A stretch of 64,000 nt of DNA from Topomyia yanbarensis (Eukaryota > Arthropoda > Insecta > Diptera > Culicidae). Position numbers and translations under genes: made by a program. The stretch covers positions 206,458,397 to 206,522,396 of the forward strand of contig NC_080671.1 in the NCBI RefSeq assembly GCF_030247195.1, in the 5' to 3' direction. Positions 10,790-21,613 of the stretch are shown in pieces. Under the pieces are notes generated by a model. That model made no database searches. It was not told the DNA's origin and worked only from the letters and a program-made list of their open reading frames with translations. Position 1 is the stretch's first letter. The number at the start of each line of letters is the position of its first letter.

Positions 10790-13700
10790 ACCAAATCTCT
10801 AGTCTCCCAAGGGTTCCCCCGCCATTCTGGGAAAATGCAACAGAGAATCTGTACCCCAAATCTTCAGAAACGTTTCAAATAATTTACCCATTTCCAAACG
10901 ACAACCGACCGTATGTTTCAGTAAAAGTGTACGGCCTTTCGATTCGTGCCCTTCTTGATAGCGGTAGTAATCACACGCTAATCAGTGAAAAAAATTTCAA
11001 GCAGTTCAAATATAAAAAGCTGCATCGTCCCTCCAAAAATGTTGTCCTTCGCTCGGCTAGCGGAGATGAACTCCAAATTCTTGGGCAGGTTCAACTGCCA
11101 TTTACACTCGAAGGTTGTGTTAGAATAATTCCGACACTGGTTGTGGCCAACCTTTCCATCAATTGCATCTGTGGTATGAATTTTTGGGAGAAATTCCTGA
11201 TTCAACCCACAATGCATGATACCATAAACAGCGAGCGCCAAGCTACCGTCGCGGAAATCAATCAACCCACTCCCGAGACATTTTTAACTTCCAAAGAAAA
11301 GGAAGAGATTGAAAAGGTCAAGAGACAATTCGTTCCCGCGCGGGAGGGTGAATTGACTATGACTAGCTGTGCCCAACATCGTATTGTGCTGGCGAAAGAA
11401 TGGGCAACCAAACCCCCCGTTCGCCAGTTCCCTTACGTAATGTCCCCTAAGACGCAAGATCTGGTTGCCGTTGAGCTTCAGAGACTCTTGGATCTGGGAA
11501 TTATAGAACGAAGTAGTTCGGATTGGTCGCTCAATTGCGTGCCAGTTATAAAGCCAAATAAAGTGAGATTGTGTTTGGATGCTCGAAAAATTAACGAGAG
11601 AACAGTTCGTGATGCGTACCCTTTGCCCCACCCTGGCCGTATTTTGGGTCAACTACCGAATGCAAGATATTTGTCTACAATAGACTTGTCGGAAGCATTC
11701 CTCCAAGTACCTTTGGATAAGGAATCGCGAAAGTACACGGCATTTAGTGTACAGGGCAAAGGGCTGTTCCAGTATACCCGTATGCCTTTCGGTTTGGTTA
11801 ACAGTCCGGCCACATTGGCCCGGCTGATGGACAAGGTTCTAGGTCACGGTATACTGGAACCGTACGTTTTCGTTTACCTCGACGATATCGTCGTGGTAAC
11901 GGAAACGTTTGCGCATCACCAACAGCTCTTAACTGAGATTGCTCGTCGCTTGAAAGACGCCAATCTGAGCATTAACCTCGAAAAATCGAAGTTTGGAGTG
12001 ACCGAAATTCCCTTCCTTGGTTATCTTCTACGCACCGATGGTCTTAGAGCCAATCCAGACAAAATTCGCCCTATTGTCGAATATGAAAGGCCTAATACCA
12101 TAACCAAGCTTAGAAGATTTCTAGGAATGGCGAATTATTACCGGCGCTTCATTCCGGATTTTAGCGGGGTCACTGCTGCCTTATCGGATCTCTTGCAGTC
12201 AAAATCCAAAACCATTCGTTGGAGTGAAGCGGCTGAAAAAGCATTCTGCCAGATTAAAGAGCGTCTGATCTCTTCCCCCGTCTTGAAAAGCCCAGATTTC
12301 AGTCGCCAATTTACCATACAAACGGATGCAAGCGACGTGGCAGTGGCAGGAGTGTTAATACAAGAGCAAGATGGAACAGAACACGTGATTTCTTACTTCT
12401 CGCACAAATTAACCACACCTCAAAAAAACTACCACGCTGCTGAAAAGGAGGCTTTGGCGGCAATCTTATCCATCGATGCTTTCCGCGGGTACATTGAGGG
12501 GTACCATTTCACCCTCATTACCGATTCGTCCGCCCTTACACACATCCTGAGTACCAAGTGGAAAGTCGGATCTAGATGCAGCAGATGGGCGTTGAACCTT
12601 CAACAGTTTGACATGACCGTCCGGCATCGTAAGGGAAAGGAAAATATTGTGCCGGATGCCTTATCTCGAAGCATCGCGACAGTTGTCGATTCCACTTGGT
12701 ATTCTTCAATGTTAAGCAAGGTAACCGACCGCCCCGATGACTTCGTGGACTTTAAAGTGGAAGATGGCCAACTTCACAAATTCGTCACTTCCCACAACAA
12801 TCCTTGTGATGCTCGGTTTGAGTGGAAGCTAGTTCCTCAGCCAGCGGAGTATAACAAGATACTCGAACACTGTCACGACGCTTGTTTTCACCCCGGGTAC
12901 GATAAAACACTCGCACGAGTTCGACAACGGTTCTACTGGCCCAAAATGGCAGCAGAAGTTCGTCACTATATACAAAAATGCACAACGTGCAAAGAAGTAA
13001 AGGCTACGTCTGCACCGATGGCCCCTGAAATGGGAAAAATGAGAATAGCCACACGCCCGTGGCAAATAATCTCAGCCGATTTCATTGGCCCCCTCCCCCG
13101 CAGTCGTCGTGGTAGTCAGCACCTGTTGGTAGTTTGCGATTACTTCTCCAAGTGGGTGATGCTCCAACCGGTGAAAAGTGTCGCTAGTTCACCAATGTGC
13201 AATATTCTGAGAGACCAATGGTTTCTGCGAAATTCGGTTCCAGAGGTCATAATAACCGACAATGGTAGCAGCTTTGTCTCTAAAGATTTCAAAGAACTTT
13301 TAGAGCGGTTCGGAATTGCACATTGGTTGAACTCGCGATACCACTCACAAGCAAATCCAGTTGAGAGAGTAAACCGCACTATCAACGCTGCTATCCGGAC
13401 GTATGTCAAGGAAGACCAACGTTTGTGGGACACACGAGTTCATGAAATCGAAATGGTGTTGAACACCAGTGTTCACACTTCGACTGGTTTCACGCCGTTT
13501 TTTATAACTCATGGTCATGAGTTTTCGGAAGCTGGAAGCGATCACAAGTTAGCACGAAACAATGAGAAGCTTACCACAGATCTGCTTAACGAGCGTCGTA
13601 AACGTATGTTTTCCCGTATCTACGAAATAGTTACCACAAATTTGGAAAAAGCGCATAAATCGTCCCAACACCGGTACAATCTTCGTCATCACCGGTTTTC

Positions 13701-13902
13701 CAAATCATTTGTGGAGGGACAATTAGTGTATCGCCGGAATATGAAACTGTCCAGTGCCGCGGAACATTATAATTCCAAGTACGGCCGGCAATTCCTTCCC
13801 TGCCGCGTAAAAGCAAAACTCGGGTCATCCTCCTACGAGCTGCAAGATTTCAGTGGAAAAAGTCTCGGCATTTGGCCGGCCACTCATTTAAAGCCTGGTT
13901 AA
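10549..13902 (+). CDS. pol: Gypsy Pol polyprotein (PR-RT-RH-IN)
   Basis: The frame is open from 10549, but translation probably enters near 10741 by -1 frameshift; numbering here is from 10549. The aspartic protease motif LLDSGSNHTLI has D137. The reverse transcriptase carries YLDD at 443-446 and the upstream FGLVNSPAT block. RNase H opens with TDASD (D593). The integrase zinc module is H776-X4-H781-X29-C811-X2-C814. Its catalytic triad is D844, D904 (TDNGSSF) and E939 (NPVERVNR), with one residue less than the usual 35 between the last two. A C-terminal GPY/F-like module follows and there is no chromodomain. Together these copy RNA to DNA and insert it. No stops or frameshifts are seen. Confidence 0.95.
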   Translation: MSVSPPNYFGRFNYRALAPTTQYLLQLWKNWTPCSYVQITTYTFLQHLWSSRVPDKLLSLLSKKRPAREPNSPFAVPRRVNQISSLPRVPPPFWENATENLYPKSSETFQIIYPFPNDNRPYVSVKVYGLSIRALLDSGSNHTLISEKNFKQFKYKKLHRPSKNVVLRSASGDELQILGQVQLPFTLEGCVRIIPTLVVANLSINCICGMNFWEKFLIQPTMHDTINSERQATVAEINQPTPETFLTSKEKEEIEKVKRQFVPAREGELTMTSCAQHRIVLAKEWATKPPVRQFPYVMSPKTQDLVAVELQRLLDLGIIERSSSDWSLNCVPVIKPNKVRLCLDARKINERTVRDAYPLPHPGRILGQLPNARYLSTIDLSEAFLQVPLDKESRKYTAFSVQGKGLFQYTRMPFGLVNSPATLARLMDKVLGHGILEPYVFVYLDDIVVVTETFAHHQQLLTEIARRLKDANLSINLEKSKFGVTEIPFLGYLLRTDGLRANPDKIRPIVEYERPNTITKLRRFLGMANYYRRFIPDFSGVTAALSDLLQSKSKTIRWSEAAEKAFCQIKERLISSPVLKSPDFSRQFTIQTDASDVAVAGVLIQEQDGTEHVISYFSHKLTTPQKNYHAAEKEALAAILSIDAFRGYIEGYHFTLITDSSALTHILSTKWKVGSRCSRWALNLQQFDMTVRHRKGKENIVPDALSRSIATVVDSTWYSSMLSKVTDRPDDFVDFKVEDGQLHKFVTSHNNPCDARFEWKLVPQPAEYNKILEHCHDACFHPGYDKTLARVRQRFYWPKMAAEVRHYIQKCTTCKEVKATSAPMAPEMGKMRIATRPWQIISADFIGPLPRSRRGSQHLLVVCDYFSKWVMLQPVKSVASSPMCNILRDQWFLRNSVPEVIITDNGSSFVSKDFKELLERFGIAHWLNSRYHSQANPVERVNRTINAAIRTYVKEDQRLWDTRVHEIEMVLNTSVHTSTGFTPFFITHGHEFSEAGSDHKLARNNEKLTTDLLNERRKRMFSRIYEIVTTNLEKAHKSSQHRYNLRHHRFSKSFVEGQLVYRRNMKLSSAAEHYNSKYGRQFLPCRVKAKLGSSSYELQDFSGKSLGIWPATHLKPG
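10735..10741 (+). promoter_or_regulatory. -1 ribosomal frameshift heptamer, gag to pol
   Basis: A AAA AAC lies in the gag frame (codons CAA AAA AAC) inside the 241-bp gag/pol overlap. Slipping back one base moves ribosomes into the pol frame, where the codons become AAA CGG CCC. It is followed at once by a GC-rich stretch, but I have not folded it. X XXY YYZ heptamers are the known -1 slippery signals of retroelements. Confidence 0.75.
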
Positions 13903-15052
13903 ACATTTCTGCTCGTACGGGACGGTGAATTATACATTAAACAAGCCGTCTGTCTTATTTATTTTCGTCTGGTAACAAAACTTATTTTCGGCAGTGGATA
14001 ATCCGCTAATTTCGTCGTTTATATATTTACAATTCGTCCTTCCGCTCGCCATAATTGTAGTCGTTAATTTAATTACACTCTACAAAAGAGAAAACAAATT
14101 AATACATACAGTATACTTACCTGAAAATCCTTACAAAAACAGTTTTTCTGTCACCGGTTTTAATCAGCACCAGCACAGTTTAGCCATCATTGTATATGTT
14201 GAGAAATTTTGACAGATCGGAAGAGTCAGAATGTATCAGGGTTGCAATTCATCGACTAAAGCAACCGAATCGAAGGAGCGTATGCAGCCAGTTTTATGTT
14301 GTCGATGTACACTTCTAGGGTGAATGAGTTAATTCTGTGCAATTTCATGTTTTCTCTCATCAATCGAGAGAGTTTTAGAAATTTGCCATGAGTTGACCAT
14401 TCACATTTCATAAAAGTATCTTTGACTCTTGATGAGAGTTGCAAAGAATACAATTTAGTATTAGGGGCCCCTAGCATAATCCATTTAGAATAGTAAATTC
14501 AGGAGTGATTGAGAGAGTGAATGATTTTGTATGTGTCGAGGGTGCATGAATGAGAAATTAGGATGAATGTAATGAATGATATATTGAAAACATACGTTTT
14601 GGTCCAAGCTAAAGCAAACTTGAGACAGAAATGAGTGGAGAAAGATAGTTAAATCTGTTTCTATTAGCTACAGTGTTTTGGTGTCAAACAAAGTGGTTTG
14701 ACTGTATTGGTTCCCGTCAGTATTTCTGCTCAACATTAGCAATATGGCGATTCTTATTCTGACGCACAATAAGCAATCTCGACAGCAAAACTCTCGTTGT
14801 CAACTTGGAAGGCTGGTGGATGGACAACGTCGTACCTGATTTTGACATACACATGAACTTATTACGGTGGCCAATCTCACCTGTACGAATTCACGTATTA
14901 TAGTGGAAAAGAGCTCCTCTGGCCTATGGACAAATCATTGCACTATAATAGTACTGAACGAGGACAGGCAGAGAGCTACATTGCACGTGATAACCACAGA
15001 TCAACGCGAAAAAAAAACACTTTGTTTTTTTTTCACCCGGCTCCGGGAAAAT
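13903..15052 (+). other. Gypsy 3' non-coding region; no envelope
   Basis: 1.15 kb between pol and the 3' LTR. A 72-codon open frame (13994-14212, not ATG-initiated) encodes one strongly hydrophobic segment (VLPLAIIVVVNLITLY) followed by basic residues, which could be a chance or relic membrane anchor. Nothing else is recognisable. The bases before the LTR (CCGGGAAAAT) are only a weak polypurine tract. Confidence 0.5.
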
Positions 15053-15341
15053 TGTGACCATTTACTAGGACGGTCACAATACTACCCTTGGTCACTGAGT
15101 CAGCTAAAATTACATTACCATATTTATTGTCATTTTTTGTTTTGCGTGTACATAAATAACAGCGCACGGTCCCCGTTACGTGTTTGACGAGGCCTGTTCT
15201 TTGTGTACACCGGTAAAAATATTGTTAGTAAATGTCTAAGTAAAACATAAACGTCACGTCGGTTATCACTCCATGTTTTCATGTTTGAGTTTCGTTTAAG
15301 TTTTGCTTAGTAGTCCTGGTTGGTGTCAAAGTTAGATTTTG

Positions 15342-15376
<35 letters not shown>

Positions 15377-16593
15377 TCTATTTGTTATTTATTCGTTCAT
15401 TACTATTTATTATATTTATTGAATTACTCATTTTGTATATACAATCTCAATTTATATTATACTTAATTATTATATCATACTATCTCTTGTTATTCTATTA
15501 AAATATTATGTAAAACTGGGAAACAAGTTACATGTATTAAAATATTTGTCATTCGCTATAAAAATTTGAATTCAAAAAAATTATATTACGACGCCAACCC
15601 TAAACGATAAATGTAAACGTCTGTTGTCATCATCATAACGTCTGCCGTCATCATCATACTGTCATCATGATAATGTCATCGTCATCGAATGCGGGGCGGT
15701 TTGATGCGGGTGATCGGAGGCAGGGCCCGGAGGGAAACTGTTTGGAAACCGGACAAGGAGAGGATAAAAGGGTCCAGAATAGCAAGATCCGGTCTCTGAT
15801 AGTTAATTGAACCCGGTGGAGTAAGTACCAGCACAAGCGGTCACACGTCAAACGTGCCCGCGAGTTTCGTTCGGTAGCCAGTATTGTGTGGAAGACCGGT
15901 CCGTGAAGAAAAGCCCTAAGCGGGCAAGTTATACGCTATTGTGTACGCCATTACAACCCTAGTACCTAAAGGGTTTGGTAGTTAACCGTTGTGAAGAAAC
16001 AACTCGCTCGACTTTGTTGAACTCCTATACAAACAGTGCGCGTAGTGTCACTCCCCGGGTCGCTTTGTGTAAAGCCGGCCTTCGTATAAAAAAAACGGCC
16101 GAATTGCTGCTAACGAAGACCCCTCATCATCATCGTCATCGCCAGGCACTGACTGCACCCTCTCCGGCAGGCCCGCCGTTGATCGCCCCGCACCTCCCCT
16201 GGATTGCTGCATGTCGACCAACGAGTTACACGGCCGCAACGAAGCACCACGCGGTGCCCAACAAGGAAGATGTCAGCAAAATAAAATGCGCAAGTAAAAT
16301 TATCCCTTTTTGTTTTAAAATTATTCCCTACCCCAACAAAAAGTGAAACTAAATTAAAATTAAATAAAAATGTCTGGTCTTTAAGTGTAATTTAGCTGTG
16401 TCGTCTATTTTTTTGTTAAGTGAGTCCATTTGCTTGTTTCCGCTCAGTTCGACTTCCGCTCAGTGACCTTTGGTATTTGAAGGGTTGAAAGTTCTCCCAC
16501 GTGTAAATTTCCTCTGGAGACAATAAGAAAATGACCCTAGCCGGTGACTAAGGTGGTACGGCCACCTCGTGTAGTAAAAAGTGAATTGTAACA
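15053..16593 (+). repeat. Gypsy 3' LTR
   Basis: 1541 bp, matching the 5' LTR throughout except for one extra ATTT unit near 15350-15380. It ends GAATTGTAACA and is followed by the TGCT target copy at 16594-16597. Confidence 0.95.
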
Positions 16594-16597
16594 TGCT

Positions 16598-17418
16598 GGC
16601 TCTCAACTGTACAGTAAGTACAATTTACAGTAAGTCTAAAAACTATTTGTTATCCGATTTGGTCCTTAATTTACTTTATTTGTACATACCATACTTTAAA
16701 GTGGCCTATTTCTAAAAATATTCAGCAAGACGAATGCATTTTGATCCCACTATGCATAATACATATGTGTAATGAAATATTCAATAATTGGGGCCGGTGG
16801 GTAATGTGAGTAGTAAAGGTAGTACTATTAACTTGAAAATAATCGAGTTGATAATTACCCACTCGAAATTATGGAACGAACCCAACATTTGAATTTTGCC
16901 ATGTATGTGTCTCGGAGGCACGTTTGAAATTTTCGAGGTATGACCAAGATTCCATTTGCACAAACGCGTCGCGAGTGATTTATGTGAATGTAATGCAAGC
17001 GCATGTAGAGGTAGATGGGGTAAAATACACCCCTAAGAAAATATAATCATAACTTAGCTATAGACCATCAATTGGGAGAATTTAATTAATGATATCATTT
17101 AGCCAACATGTTACTCTGAAATCACAATCGCTTTGTAAAATATTCAGGGACATGAAAAATATTCAATTTTTCAAAATCATTATAAATTGCTCTTTGAAAA
17201 ATGGGCAGGGCAAAACGCACCTGTACAGGTGTAAAATGCACTACAACAGCGGGGCACAATACATCATAACAAATATCGAAATAGCTGGCTTTTAATGCAG
17301 AAGATAGCAAAAATGGCAGCATTCGAATTAACAGCCTAAGTGTATTCTACTTCACTTCGATTATGTCTCTGACATTACCTACCCATTTTTTTACAATTGA
17401 TTTACTTATTTACATGTA
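16598..17418. other. Internal sequence of the pogo-like element, right part
   Basis: AT-rich DNA with no convincing gene. A motif GGGGTAAAATACACCCC near 17017-17033 is a near-palindrome, and a related GCAAAACGCACC...GGTGTAAAATGC pair lies at about 17210-17240. These may be remains of another small element. Confidence 0.4.
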
Positions 17419-18256
17419 GGGTAATGAGCCTATTAGTGGGCTTCGAACTATTTCGTTAGGGGTTTATATATGATGAGGTCGGTCATAAATTCGAACTATT
17501 TTATTATTTTATCTTAAAGTATGGATTCCTTAGAAAGTATATCAAAGTTTTATAGAGGTCAAAGCAGTAGAAGCAAAGCTATAGCGCTGTTCATCTTGTT
17601 CTTTTATGGAGGCGGAGCGCGTTGCGCAAAACTTAAAACGGCAATAATCTAGATATCATGGTGACCAAAAACTTATTGCAATGACTAGGACTGCCGAAAT
17701 ATCTTTGGCCGATTCCAACTTTTGTTTTAAATTCTTCGTAACCCATTTGCTGAGTCCTTAAGAGGGCGTCTGGTCTGGTGGAGCGGGTAAAAAAATCGAC
17801 TTCTTTTTTATTCGCTTGATTATTAGTTATCCGCAGAAATATCTAACAAAATAATGAGAAAAACAAAATATGCCGAGGTATGCCGAGATATGCATTTTCT
17901 CTTGAATTGATGTGAATACTTTTCTTTTGGAAGGCCAACATCAACAATTGGAGATGGGACTATTTCTATGGATGTTGAAACAACGAGAACTGAATCGAAG
18001 TCTCTTCGATTTTAATTGTCAGGGTATTTGTTCAAAATCTTAATGTGCCAAATTCATTCAAGTTTAGTTTTGGATGGTTCAACAATTTTAAGTAACGGTA
18101 TGGGATACATAGTGAATCTGCGTGGGGAAAAATTATCCTCTATTGCCATACCATTTGACCCAATGCGTTGAACAAAGATGACAGCCACTACTCCAACCAA
18201 CGGCTTCAAATGGGTGGTGTGATAATAGAAACATAGCAAAACTAGGCTCATTGCCC
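17419..18256. mobile_element. TA-target MITE, 838 bp
   Basis: The ends are GGGTAATGAGCCTA on the left and TAGGCTCATTGCCC on the right, inverted with one mismatch. TA flanks both sides (17417-17418 and 18257-18258). The last ~100 bp match the right end of the MITE at 2814-3132. It encodes no transposase and is nested in the pogo-like element. Confidence 0.8.
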
Positions 18257-18424
18257 TACTATGATCTATATTTTTTGACTAACTTTAACTTTGTATTACT
18301 TTTTCTTGTTGAAGTGCATCTGGTAATGCTTGAAGGTAGTTTTTGGTTTCGTTTTGAATATATCACGCTTCAAATATATCACGCTTAAATTCAGACCGAC
18401 TGTGATATAATCGAAACATTACTG

Positions 18425-18803
18425 TACTTCCCAATGTGCGTTTAAAATGTCTAAAACTATTGATTTTCAACTCCTCGTTACTCGTAATAACGAACAATAT
18501 TTATCTGTGAAAAGTTGGAAATTTTTCGGCGCATTTTCTTCCCAATGTGCATTTAAAATGTCTAAAACTATTGATTTTAAACTCCTCTTAACTCACAAAA
18601 ACAACCAATGTTTATCTGTGAAAAAGAAAAAAATCCTGCGATTTTGACGCATTTACTTCCCAATGTGCGTTTAATATCTCTAAAACTATTGATTGTCAAC
18701 TCCTCTTAACTCGCAATAACATACCATATTTATCTATGAAAAGTTGATTTTTTTTCGATTATGGCACATTTGCTTCCCAGTGTGCGTTTAAAATGTCTAA
18801 AAC
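18425..18803. repeat. Satellite array, ~117-bp units
   Basis: Units start at AATGTGCG/AGTGTGCG near 18433, 18544, 18662 and 18779, with spacings of 111, 118 and 117 bp. Shared cores are TGTCTAAAACTATTGATTTT, CAACTCCTCGTAACTCGCAA and GTGAAAAGTTG. The array is the host of three separate insertions and resumes at 19284 and 21079. Confidence 0.9.
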
Positions 18804-19283
18804 CTGGGACGGGACGTGCAAAGTGAAATAAAGTAACTGTCACCGCGAACCGGCAATGGCCTGTCACTGCGAACCGGGCCTTTCTTGATGATTTTCATTT
18901 TCTTGTAATAAACAGTGTCTGGGTAGTATCGTAATATTCTGGTTTTGGGAAATATATTTTACATGTTGCTTAGATGCATGTACATGCACAGAAATAAATA
19001 TGAAAAGTGCAACGACGGCAAGTGCAATTTTATTATTCTGCTCAAGAGTTATGGTTAATGTTGTTTTACATAGCACAGAGAAACGATAGCATAATTCATG
19101 TCATGCATGAGCTCTATTATTTTCGGCACAAATCTGTACCTCATCGGCAGAAATCTATGCCGCATCGGCACAGCACTATCATCGACATTTGCTTGAAATT
19201 ATTTTGCAAGCTGATTTTTACCTGCAAAATAACATCAATATCGGGAAGGAAAAAGAAGACCGTCTTCGCATGTCCCGTCCCAG
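18804..19283. mobile_element. hAT-like MITE in satellite, 480 bp
   Basis: The TIRs are CTGGGACGGGAC on the left and GTCCCGTCCCAG on the right. The flanks TCTAAAAC (18796-18803) and TTTAAAAC (19284-19291) agree in 7 of 8 bases, matching an aged 8-bp duplication. Removing it restores the satellite phrase. No coding capacity is seen. Confidence 0.75.
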
Positions 19284-19472
19284 TTTAAAACTATTGAGTT
19301 TCAACTCCTCGTAACTCGCAATAACAAACAATATTCATTTGTGAAAAGTTGAATTTTTTTCGATTTTGACGCATTTACTTCCCAGTGTGCGTTTAAAATA
19401 TCTAAAACTATTGATTTTCAACTCCTCGTAACTCGCAATAACGAACAATATTTATCTGTGAAAAGTTGAAAA
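19284..19472. repeat. Satellite array, continued
   Basis: One complete unit plus part of a second, from CTAAAACTATTGAG to GTGAAAAGTTGAAAA, where the hAT element at 19473 interrupts. Confidence 0.88.
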
Positions 19473-21078
19473 CAATGATGTCTGCTTTTCACAAATAATC
19501 GATTATCCGTTTTTCGAATAATTTTTGAGAGCTTGATTAATTCATTCGATTAATCGACCAAGATAATTGATTAAAATCAATAATCGATTACTTAGTAGGG
19601 GACCGCGGGGCAAGTCCGACACCTTAAGCGCAATAATTTTTCTAAAATTCCACAAAGCTCCTAAAATTGAATATTCTGTGCATAATTCTTGTTTAGGTGG
19701 TTCTTAACAAAATATAATTTTTTTAGCGTTTCAAAAAATTGAATTCATTAAAAATTATTGGTTGCCAAAAAATGGAGAAAAATGACATTTTAAAAACGCT
19801 GCGGGTAAGCCCGACCCTCTTTTGAACTTTATTTTTGTCCAATTTTTTCCATTAAAAATGTATTGTGTATGTGTGATAAAGTGCAATTATGTGTATATGA
19901 GTATGTGTGATGCAAACGCATGCTTTCTGTAGTTTCATCGTGTAGCATATATTATGGTACGGGTTTTCTCAGGTAATTCTTTCGAGCTTGTATAGCCATT
20001 ATAACAAAGAAGAGCTGTTCTGCAAGCAGATTATATACGCTGTTACTATGCCTCATTCACTTAACAGTGACGCACGCTTCGTAACAAGCTATCCGGTTCG
20101 TGTTGGGATTTTTCGAAACACCGTTGATCAATAATCCGACGGTCAATGAAAATTTCTCATCAATATCATTTCAAAATCTCATATTAGATTATACTTTTCA
20201 TTTCTTTGTGTAATATAACTATGAATCACGTTCAATTTAATTCTTAATTTTTTTTGGTCGGTTTGAGATAATACTGATAAATAAATGTAAAAACCATAGT
20301 TTCCGTGTATTTCAATTATTAACATGACGTAATTATAGTATAATTGAACACAACAAATATACCCAGTCGTTTGTATCGAATCAAAAACGAACCCAATCAT
20401 CTGAACACCGTGTCGGTCTTACCCCACCTAAAACCTGTCGGTCTTACCCCAACAGCGCCCATTTTTGTTAAATGCTCAATTAACAGTATTGAAATACTCA
20501 AACTTATCTTCAATACACACAAATAACGATATGGAGAGTGGAATAGAATGTGTGACACAAAAACTGGTTATTTTCAAAGCTTTTGTGTTATTGAAACCTT
20601 AAAATGTATCAACTAAAAATAACATCCAAAAGCGCATCAACTTTGCTTTCGCTTGTTTTGTTTATTTCGTTGACGTTCAATGAAACCATATGGCATCGAT
20701 ATGTATCGAAATGCCTAAAATAATCGTACTAATAATATCCTGTCATTATTGTATGATTTAAAATTTGATATCTGGGAAAAGTCGTGGGGTGTCGGGCTTA
20801 CCCAGGGTGTTGGGCTTACCCCCAATTCCCCTAAATCTTAGTTTGCCAACCAAAAAAAAGGTCGCTAGAAACATTTTGAAAAATTTGGAGTCTTGTCATA
20901 TTTTTTGTTCTGCGACTTTCATTTTCAACGCATTAATTAAACTTCATTAAATATGCTCTCGATTAATTGATAGTAGCTACTCGATTATTCCGAAAGCTGG
21001 TAATCAATTATTGATTTTTCGATTATTTTAGAAAGTAATCAATTATTTGCGTTAATTGAGTAAAAAAAGACATCGCTA
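19473..21078. mobile_element. hAT-type element, 1606 bp, non-autonomous
   Basis: A perfect 8-bp duplication, GTTGAAAA, flanks it at 19465-19472 and 21079-21086. The ends are CAATGATGTCT and AGACATCGCTA, imperfect inverted repeats sharing GATGTCT. Just inside each end are AT-rich stretches full of short ATTGATTA/TAATCGATT words in opposite orientation. No hAT transposase is present. The centre is occupied by another element (19608-20831). Confidence 0.82.
19608..20831. mobile_element. TA-target element with internal GTCGGNCTTACCCC motifs
   Basis: The ends are GGGGACCGCGGGGCAAGTCC and the reverse-complement-like TTGGGCTTACCCCCAATTCC CC, with TA outside on both sides (19606-19607 and 20832-20833). 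The word GGGTAAGCCCGAC or its complement recurs near 19803, 20425, 20447, 20793 and 20809. The motif is shared with the element at 40318-41256, suggesting one family. No transposase is recognised. Confidence 0.7.
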
Positions 21079-21210
21079 GTTGAAAATATTTCGATTTTGA
21101 CACATTTACTTCCCAATGTGCGTTTGATATGTCTAAAACTATTGATTTTCAACTCCTCGTATCTCGCAATAACAAACAATATTTATCTTAGAAAAGTTGA
21201 AAGAAATACA
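21079..21210. repeat. Satellite array, right end
   Basis: The array resumes with GTTGAAAA, passes through one full unit (GTGCGTTTGATATGTCTAAA...) and fades after AAAAGTTGAAAG near 21210. Confidence 0.88.
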
Positions 21211-21613
21211 ATTGTCATTTTCTATATTTCCAATTTTCCGTCAATGCACGGTATTCAATTTTTTACCCTTTTATAATACCGGTTATTTGTCGACATGTCA
21301 CATAACAAGCAAACCTGTTTTTCTGTTGTCGCGACCGTTCGCAAACGAACGTACATGTCACAGTTCAGTAAATGTACAGCCGCTTGACAAACCATTTTTG
21401 TTTTAAAACATGTACAAATTTTATGACATGTCACGGGGAAAATGTATGGTGTCATAATACACGCGCTTGTGTCACATGTCGCAAGAATCCGCAACTTGTA
21501 CATGTCACGAGCAAACATGCGACCAGTCACCAGATGCCTGGTCATAACCATGACATTTTCCAGCTATGCTTGCCAGATCATAATAGCATAATAATCATAA
21601 TGTTTCGTGGAAA
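21211..21613. other. Non-coding segment with repeated ACATGTCA words
   Basis: ACATGTCA occurs near 21294, 21354 and 21500, GACATGTCACGG at about 21424, and ACATGTCGC at 21473, plus half-sites such as ACATGTAC. I see no gene and no clear terminal repeats; it may be a remnant of a DNA element. Confidence 0.4.

Larger units (their letters stand above)
6813..16593 (+). mobile_element. Ty3/Gypsy LTR retrotransposon, complete
   Basis: A 9.78-kb element with TG...CA LTRs at 6813-8349 and 15053-16593, flanked by TGCT on both sides (6809-6812 and 16594-16597). Order: LTR, primer-binding site, gag, pol (protease, reverse transcriptase, RNase H, integrase), 1.15 kb non-coding, LTR. Gag and Pol frames are uninterrupted, and I find only a 4-bp microsatellite length difference between the LTRs, so insertion was recent. 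No envelope gene is present. It sits inside the pogo-like element. Confidence 0.95.
5513..18424. mobile_element. pogo/Tigger-like DNA element with nested insertions
   Basis: The element starts CAGTAATGTTTCG and ends with the exact reverse complement; the TIR is identical over 23 bp. TA lies on both sides (5511-5512 and 18425-18426), and removing the element restores a continuous satellite unit. Subterminal copies of CGATTATATCAC occur at about 5524, 5571 and 5594, with variants near 18355-18380. CAGT termini with a TA target are typical of the pogo/Tigger branch of Tc1/mariner. After subtracting nested insertions about 2 kb of own sequence remains, with no transposase, so it is non-autonomous or decayed. 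It holds a hAT MITE (6355-6645), a Gypsy element (6813-16593) and a second MITE (17419-18256). Confidence 0.85.

Noticed and set aside
13994..14212. Possible small envelope-like membrane protein after Gypsy pol
   Set aside because: No ATG, only one hydrophobic segment, no signal peptide or surface domain; kept only as a note in the 3' region.
14214..14226. AGATCGGAAGAG, identical to the start of a common sequencing adapter
   Set aside because: Only 12-13 bases match and the following bases (TCAGAATG) do not continue the adapter, so chance is more likely than contamination; it lies within ordinary element DNA.
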